The translations under genes were made by a program, and so were the position numbers. The notes below the pieces were generated by a model. That model saw only the letters and a program-made list of their open reading frames with translations, was not told the origin of the DNA and ran no database searches. Positions 59,084-64,000 of a stretch of DNA of 64,000 nucleotides are shown here, piece after piece. Location: positions 620,001 through 684,000 of the forward strand of contig NZ_JQNA01000001.1 in NCBI RefSeq assembly GCF_000745015.1, read 5' to 3'. This DNA is from Burkholderia sp. 9120 (GTDB lineage: Bacteria; Pseudomonadota; Gammaproteobacteria; Burkholderiales; Burkholderiaceae). Every line of letters starts with the position of its first letter. Position 1 is the stretch's first letter.

Positions 59084-60562
59084 TCACGCCATCTGCGTGA
59101 CCAGTTCGCCCAAAGTCTTCAACGCCGCTTCCGTCTGCGCCGTCCACGGATAGCTGTAGTTCAGCCGGATGAAATGCCGGAAATCGTTACGCGTCGAAAA
59201 CATCATCCCCGGCCCCACCGTGATGCTACGCGCGAGCGCCGCCTGGTAGAGCCGCATCGAGTCCACCCGCTCGGGCAATTCCACCCACAGCACATAGCCG
59301 CCCTGCGGCGTCGACATCCGCGTGCCGGTCGGAAAAAACCGCTGCACCAGCGCCGTCATGATGCGCGCCTGCTGCCGGTAAACCTTGCGCACGTGCCGCA
59401 AATGCCGATCGTAACCATCGTTGCGCAGATAATCCGCCACGGCGACCTGCGGCACCGACGGCGTGGTCAGCGTGTTGAGAAACTTCAGCTTCTCGACCTG
59501 CGCGCGATACCGTCCCGGCAGCGCCCAACCGATCCGGTACGACGCGGTCAGACTCTTCGAAAACGACGCGCAATGCAGCACCAGGCCGCGCGTGTCGAAG
59601 CTCTTCAGCGTCGAAGGCCGCGTGTCGCCGAAATACAGTTCCTGATAGACGTCGTTCTCGATCACGGGAATGTCGTGCGCGCCGAGCAGTTCGACGAGTT
59701 GCTGTTTGCGCGCGTCGGGCATCTGGAAACCGAGCGGATTCTGGAAGTTCGGCATCACCATGCAGGCGGCGATCTTCTGTTCGGCAATCACTCGCGCCAG
59801 CGCGTCGATCTCGATGCCGTGCACCGGATGCGTCGCCACCTCGATCGCGCGCATGCCCAGACGTTCGATCGCGTGCAGCATTGCGTAGTAGGTCGGCGAT
59901 TCGACGGCCACCGTGTCGCCCGGTTTGGCGACGGCTTGCAGGCTGAGGTTGATCGCCTCGGTCGCGCCGAGCGTGATGACGATCTCGCCCGGATCGACCG
60001 GCACGCCGTTTTCGGCGTAACGCCGCGCGATCTGGCGAATCAGTTCGGGGTTGCCCGGCGGTAAATCGTCGATCAGATTCCAGCTCGCCTGACGTCGCGC
60101 GATCGCGTTCGCGTACTGGTTGATGCGCCGCCAGGGGAACAGCGACGGATCGGGATACGGCGAGCCGAACGGCACGGCGTCGTGCGCCCGAATGCTGCGC
60201 AGTGTGGACAGCACCAGCCGGCTCACGTCGACCGCGGCGGCTACCGGCGACGCCTGCGGCGCGGGCTGGCGGGTCAGGCGCTGCTGATCGAAGACGGCTG
60301 AGACAGCGGACACCGCCGAAACAGCCGCCCGGTCGAGCGCGGCGGCCGTGGCCGCGGCGTCGCGTACGAAATAGCCCGACTGCGGACGGGTCTCGACGAT
60401 CCCCAGGCTTTCCAGCAACGCATACGCATGCAGCACCGTCTTGATGCTGACGCCGTGCTGCTGGCTCGCTTGCCGCACCGACGGAATCCGCTCGCCCGGC
60501 GCGAACACGCCACGGCGTACGGCCTCCGTCATTTCCGCGGCAAGCTTTTCGTACAGTTTCAA
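59084..60562 (-). CDS. MocR/PdxR-type regulator (GntR winged helix fused to aminotransferase-like domain)
   Basis: This 492-residue protein has an N-terminal GntR helix-turn-helix (KLYEKLAAEMTEAVRRG, GERIPSVRQASQQHGVSIKT). An Ala/Val-rich linker leads to a fold-type I aminotransferase domain (about 130-490), with PLP site features GATEAINLSL, NPLGFQMP and the Schiff-base Lys in SFSKSL. MocR proteins sense PLP or amino-acid adducts and control nearby or remote genes. The first codon appears to be TTG at 60562; no ATG is available in frame and no clear Shine-Dalgarno precedes it. It is divergent from the molybdoenzyme gene across 221 bases, which makes that gene a natural candidate target. Confidence 0.88.
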   Translation of the reverse strand: MKLYEKLAAEMTEAVRRGVFAPGERIPSVRQASQQHGVSIKTVLHAYALLESLGIVETRPQSGYFVRDAAATAAALDRAAVSAVSAVSAVFDQQRLTRQPAPQASPVAAAVDVSRLVLSTLRSIRAHDAVPFGSPYPDPSLFPWRRINQYANAIARRQASWNLIDDLPPGNPELIRQIARRYAENGVPVDPGEIVITLGATEAINLSLQAVAKPGDTVAVESPTYYAMLHAIERLGMRAIEVATHPVHGIEIDALARVIAEQKIAACMVMPNFQNPLGFQMPDARKQQLVELLGAHDIPVIENDVYQELYFGDTRPSTLKSFDTRGLVLHCASFSKSLTASYRIGWALPGRYRAQVEKLKFLNTLTTPSVPQVAVADYLRNDGYDRHLRHVRKVYRQQARIMTALVQRFFPTGTRMSTPQGGYVLWVELPERVDSMRLYQAALARSITVGPGMMFSTRNDFRHFIRLNYSYPWTAQTEAALKTLGELVTQMA

Positions 60563-60783
60563 GGATTGGGCTCACAGAAAACGCCGGGGCGTTCAAAAGA
60601 ACACGCAGAGAACATTCAAAGAACGCTCACGCCGGCATGGGCTGGGACGCCAGTCTATGCCAAAAGCCCCGCAACTGTATCCCTCCCCTTTCCAATTTTC
60701 TGTATGCTGCGCGCTATTTGGAACACAGTAGGCTCACGGTATCGGCTTAAAAGCCATGTCGAGGCCCATCCGGCGGCAAGATC

Positions 60784-63135
60784 ATGAAGAAACCCGAAGC
60801 TCGCATCGAACCCTACACGCACCCCGCCGCCGGCTGGGGCGCGCTGAAATACGTCGCCATCAACCTGCTCAAGGAAAAGGTCGCGGGCGGCAACTACCGC
60901 ACGCTGCTCAAGCAGAATCAGCCGAACGGCTTCGACTGCCCGGGCTGCGCATGGCCGGACCGCGAGCACGCGTCCACCTTCGAGTTCTGCGAGAACGGCG
61001 TGAAGGCGGTCGCCGCCGAGGCGACCAGCAAACGCGTCACGCCCGCGTTCTTCGAAGAACACACGGTCGAAGCGCTGATGGCGCAGTCCGATTTCGAACT
61101 CGAACAGCACGGCCGCCTGACCGATCCGCTCGTCTACGACGCGCTGCGCGACCGTTACGTGCCGATCGGCTGGGACGAAGCGTTCGACCTGATCGCGCGC
61201 CATCTGAACGCGCTCGACCATCCCGACGACGCCGCCTTCTACACCTCCGGCCGCGCCAGCAACGAAGCCGCCTTCCTCTACCAGTTGTTCGTGCGCATGT
61301 ACGGCACCAACAACTTCCCCGACTGTTCGAACATGTGCCACGAAGCGACCAGCCGCGGTTTGCCAGGCACGGTCGGCATCGGCAAGGGCACGGTCACGCT
61401 CGACGATTTCGAACACGCCGACACGCTGCTGATCTTCGGCCAGAATCCGGCCACCAACCATCCGCGCATGCTCGGCGAACTGCGCGAATGCGCGAAGCGC
61501 GGCGCGACCATCGTGTCGATCAATCCGCTGAAGGAACGCGGGTTGGAACGCTTCGCGAGTCCGCAGCATCCAGTGGAAATGCTGACCATGGGGAGCACGA
61601 AGATCAGCTCCGTGTTCATTCGCCCGAAGGTCGGCGGTGACTTCGCGCTGATCAAGGGCGTGGCCAAACGCGTGATCGAACTCGACGACGAAGCGCAGGC
61701 CTCCAGTCTCGAACGCGTGCTGGACCTCGAATTCCTCGCGCAACACACCGTGGGCTTCGACGCGTTCGCCGACGACCTGCGCGCCGAAAGCTGGGACACC
61801 ATCGTCGCCGAAGCCGGCGTGCCGTTCGACGAGGTGCTGAAACTCGCCGACATCTACGTGAAGGGCCGCGCGGTGATTTCGACGTGGGGCATGGGTCTCA
61901 CGCAACACAAGAATTCGGTGCCGACGATTCAGTTGCTGTCGAACCTGATGATGATGCGCGGCAATATCGGCCGGCGCGGCGCGGGTCTGTGCCCGGTGCG
62001 CGGCCACTCGAACGTGCAGGGCGACCGCACGGTCGGCATTGAAGAACGGCCGACCCAACCGTTTCTCGACCGGCTCGGCGAGGTCTACGATTTCGAGCCG
62101 CCGCGCGAGCACGGACTCGACGTGGTCAACACGATTCAGGCGATGCTCGACGGCAAGGTGAAGGTGTTCATCGGCCTCGGCGGCAACTTCTCGATCGCGA
62201 CGCCCGACACGCCGCGTACGTGGGAAGCGATGCGTTCCTGCGCATTGACCGTACACATCACCACCAAGCTGAATCGCAGCCATCTTATTCACGGCCGCGA
62301 CGCGCTGATTCTGCCGACCCTCGGGCGCACCGAGATCGATCTGCAGAATGGCGTGGCGCAAGGCGTGAGCGTCGAAGACTCGATGAGCATGGTGCACATC
62401 TCGTACGGTATGAACAAACCGGCGTCGGAGAATCTGCTGTCGGAGATCGCGATCGTCGCGCGTATGGCGAAGGCCACGCTCGGCAGCGACAAAGTGGACT
62501 GGCTCGCGCAGACGGCGGATTACTCGCTGATCCGCGACGGCATCGCGCAAGTGATCGAAGGCTTTCACGATTACAACGAGCGGCTCAAGACCCCCGGCGG
62601 CTTTCACCTCGGTGTCGCGTCACGCGAGCGGATCTGGAAAACGCCGAGCGGCAAGGCGCAGTTTCTGGTGCATGCGATTGCGGTCGACACGCCGATTCAC
62701 CAGGCGCGCAAGCAATACGGCGAGCGTCTGATGACCTTGATGACGACGCGTTCGCACGACCAGTACAACACGACGATTTACGGCCTCGACGACCGTTATC
62801 GCGGCGTCTACGGACAACGGCGCGTGCTGTTCGCCCATAAGGACGATATCGCGATGCTCGGTTTCTCGGTCGGTCAGCGCGTGGATATCACGAGCGTGTG
62901 GGCCGACGGCATCGAGCGTCACGCCGACGGTTTCCTGCTGGTGGAGTACGACATTCCGCGCGGTTGCCTCGGCGCTTACTATCCGGAGACGAATCCGCTG
63001 GTGCCGCTCTCTTCCGTCGCCGACGGCGCGGGCACGCCGACGTCGAAGTCGATTCCGGTGCTGTTGAAAGCGTCGAAAGTCACTGTGAGTGAAACGGGTG
63101 AATTGCTCGAAACGCACGAGGCCGTGGCGGCCTGA
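60784..63135 (+). CDS. FdhF/YdeP-family molybdopterin oxidoreductase
   Basis: This 783-residue protein is of the formate dehydrogenase alpha-like family that includes E. coli YdeP. The N-terminal part has CPGCAWPD (two Cys, near residues 51-54), where classical enzymes have a four-Cys iron-sulfur site. The molybdopterin-binding core reads AFYTSGRASNEAAFLYQ, PDCSNMCHEATSRGL and IFGQNPATNHPRM. NMMMRGNIGRRGAGLCPVRGHSNVQGDRTVGI is represented by its segment GRRGAGLCPVRGHSNVQG near residue 400. The C-terminal molybdopterin domain closes with MTTRSHDQYNTTIYG. There is no Tat or Sec signal, so it is cytoplasmic. The physiological substrate is unknown. The start is ATG 60784 with GGCGGCAAG upstream. 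Confidence 0.9.
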   Translation: MKKPEARIEPYTHPAAGWGALKYVAINLLKEKVAGGNYRTLLKQNQPNGFDCPGCAWPDREHASTFEFCENGVKAVAAEATSKRVTPAFFEEHTVEALMAQSDFELEQHGRLTDPLVYDALRDRYVPIGWDEAFDLIARHLNALDHPDDAAFYTSGRASNEAAFLYQLFVRMYGTNNFPDCSNMCHEATSRGLPGTVGIGKGTVTLDDFEHADTLLIFGQNPATNHPRMLGELRECAKRGATIVSINPLKERGLERFASPQHPVEMLTMGSTKISSVFIRPKVGGDFALIKGVAKRVIELDDEAQASSLERVLDLEFLAQHTVGFDAFADDLRAESWDTIVAEAGVPFDEVLKLADIYVKGRAVISTWGMGLTQHKNSVPTIQLLSNLMMMRGNIGRRGAGLCPVRGHSNVQGDRTVGIEERPTQPFLDRLGEVYDFEPPREHGLDVVNTIQAMLDGKVKVFIGLGGNFSIATPDTPRTWEAMRSCALTVHITTKLNRSHLIHGRDALILPTLGRTEIDLQNGVAQGVSVEDSMSMVHISYGMNKPASENLLSEIAIVARMAKATLGSDKVDWLAQTADYSLIRDGIAQVIEGFHDYNERLKTPGGFHLGVASRERIWKTPSGKAQFLVHAIAVDTPIHQARKQYGERLMTLMTTRSHDQYNTTIYGLDDRYRGVYGQRRVLFAHKDDIAMLGFSVGQRVDITSVWADGIERHADGFLLVEYDIPRGCLGAYYPETNPLVPLSSVADGAGTPTSKSIPVLLKASKVTVSETGELLETHEAVAA

Positions 63136-63174
63136 AGCTTGAGGCTTGCGGGCTTGAAGCTTGCGGGCTAAAAC

Positions 63175-63693
63175 CTAAAGTACCGGGCGCGCGACCTGGC
63201 TCTTCGCCAGGTCGCGATGCGTCAGATACAGACGCAAATCAAATTCGATCTGGTGGTAACCCGGCTGCATGAACTCGCACAAGCGGTAGAAAGCCTTGTT
63301 GTGATCGCTTTCCTTCAGATGCGCGAGTTCGTGGACGACGATCATTTTCAGAAACTCCGGCGCCGCCGCCTTGAACAGCGACGCAACGCGGATTTCCTTC
63401 TTCGCTTTGAGCTTGCCGCCCTGCACGCGGGAGATGCTGGTGTGCAGCCCGAGCGCGTGACGGACGACGTCGAGCTTGCTGTCGTACGTAACCTTGTCGA
63501 TCTGCTCCGCGCTGCGCAAATGTTCTCGCTTCAGATCGGCGCAGTACGCATATAAGGCCCGGTCGGTTTGCACGTCGTGCGTGTTCGGATAACGCTCGGC
63601 GAGATACGCGCCGAGTTGCTCCTCGGCGATCAGCTTCTTGACCTTCTCCTGCAGCGGCGCCGGATAACCGGTCAGGTATTTCAGATGCGACAT
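63175..63693 (-). CDS. YgjP-type metallopeptidase domain protein
   Basis: The 172-residue protein has the zinc motif VVHELAHLKESDH (HExxH) and the downstream FYRLCEFMQPGYHQIEFDL segment, typical of the YgjP-like family (PF01863). Family members often accompany restriction or DNA-processing genes; no such link is visible here. There is no signal peptide, so it is cytosolic. The start has a weak ribosome binding site. It is encoded 13 bases after the next gene, a partial one, on the minus strand and is probably co-transcribed with it. Confidence 0.82.
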   Translation of the reverse strand: MSHLKYLTGYPAPLQEKVKKLIAEEQLGAYLAERYPNTHDVQTDRALYAYCADLKREHLRSAEQIDKVTYDSKLDVVRHALGLHTSISRVQGGKLKAKKEIRVASLFKAAAPEFLKMIVVHELAHLKESDHNKAFYRLCEFMQPGYHQIEFDLRLYLTHRDLAKSQVARPVL

Positions 63694-63706
63694 GGCAATG
63701 CGCGGC

Positions 63707-64000
63707 TCAGGCGGAGCGAACGTTGTCTTCGCAATCGTCCCAATAGCGGAGCGGGTCGCGGTGGGCGGGGTATTGCGTGTCGAGCCAGTCGGACAGCACC
63801 TTCCACTGCGGATGATTCGGGCCGCTGCGCGTGTCCCAGAACGATTCCTTGAGGATGGCGTTGTTACGCGCGCGGTCCCGCACGACGATCCGGCAGTGTT
63901 CGTTCAGGTCGTGGAACTCCGCCTTCAGGTAGTAACGCGGCAGGATCAGCAGCGTGGCGCCTTTCACCAGCCGGCCCTCGGCACGCACGATGCCGGCGCC
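63707..64000 (-). CDS. Unrecognised protein, C-terminal part (5' end outside window)
   Basis: The minus-strand frame is open to the right edge of the window and runs 97 residues to its stop at 63707. It includes LILPRYYLKAEFHDLNEH, RIVVRDRARNNAILKESFWD and HPQWKVLSDWLDTQYPAHRD. There is no membrane segment in the visible part. I do not recognise the family. The stop is 13 bases before the start of the YgjP-type gene, so the two likely form an operon. Confidence 0.6.
   Translation of the reverse strand, partial: GAGIVRAEGRLVKGATLLILPRYYLKAEFHDLNEHCRIVVRDRARNNAILKESFWDTRSGPNHPQWKVLSDWLDTQYPAHRDPLRYWDDCEDNVRSA

Overview
The window reads as a chromosomal segment of a high-GC betaproteobacterium of the Burkholderia/Paraburkholderia group. 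The evidence is a phasin for polyhydroxyalkanoate granules, a pyruvate dehydrogenase operon whose E3 carries its own lipoyl domain, an ArgA of the fused kinase/acetyltransferase type, an adjacent glnA and ntrBC, a YadA-type trimeric autotransporter, and protein sequences that resemble Burkholderiaceae families throughout. Species assignment is inference. Most of the window is ordinary core genome. There is no prophage, insertion sequence, CRISPR array or rRNA operon.

Layout. 1-3.3 kb: the tail of an IclR regulator, a PBP7-type D-Ala-D-Ala endopeptidase, and phaP behind a strong promoter flanked by two operator-like palindromes. 3.3-9.8 kb: aceE-aceF-lpdA on the minus strand. 10-13.2 kb: a membrane histidine kinase plus FixJ-type regulator; the kinase is split by an extra copy of a 7-bp tandem repeat. 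13.8-16.2 kb: an exported DUF3300/DUF2950 pair. 16.5-25 kb: housekeeping genes (folD, acyltransferase, prlC, cytosine deaminase, YgeA-type racemase, initiator tRNA-Met, xth). 25-28.2 kb: a prolyl oligopeptidase, then an AT-richer islet with a small lysozyme-like protein and an exported partner.

28.3-33 kb: the nitrogen-control module ntrC, ntrB and glnA. glnA has a sigma-54 promoter and upstream NtrC-like sites. 33-37.7 kb: rhodanese, molybdopterin-binding-domain protein, EI24-type membrane protein, sterol desaturase family protein and a YncE-like beta-propeller. 38.2-40.7 kb: the trimeric autotransporter. 40.9-46.9 kb: hrpA and argA diverge from one 23-bp gap that contains a palindromic -10 box, followed by yggX. 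47.7-58.5 kb: transporters, a TMEM175-type channel, a cupin, a flavin disulfide oxidoreductase, a GAF-PAS-GGDEF-EAL protein, an SH3-repeat protein, an LprI-family protein and an orphan BMP-type binding protein. 58.7-64 kb: a small winged-helix regulator, a MocR regulator divergent from an FdhF/YdeP molybdoenzyme, a YgjP-type metallopeptidase and an unrecognised partial gene.

The observations I consider most worth checking are the repeat-mediated frameshift in the sensor kinase, the lysozyme-like/exported-protein pair in the AT-rich islet, the hrpA/argA promoter geometry, and the operator arrangements at phaP and glnA. Starts were moved inward where a Shine-Dalgarno sequence or family alignment made the longest frame unlikely. 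All family calls are from reading the sequence; no database search was run.
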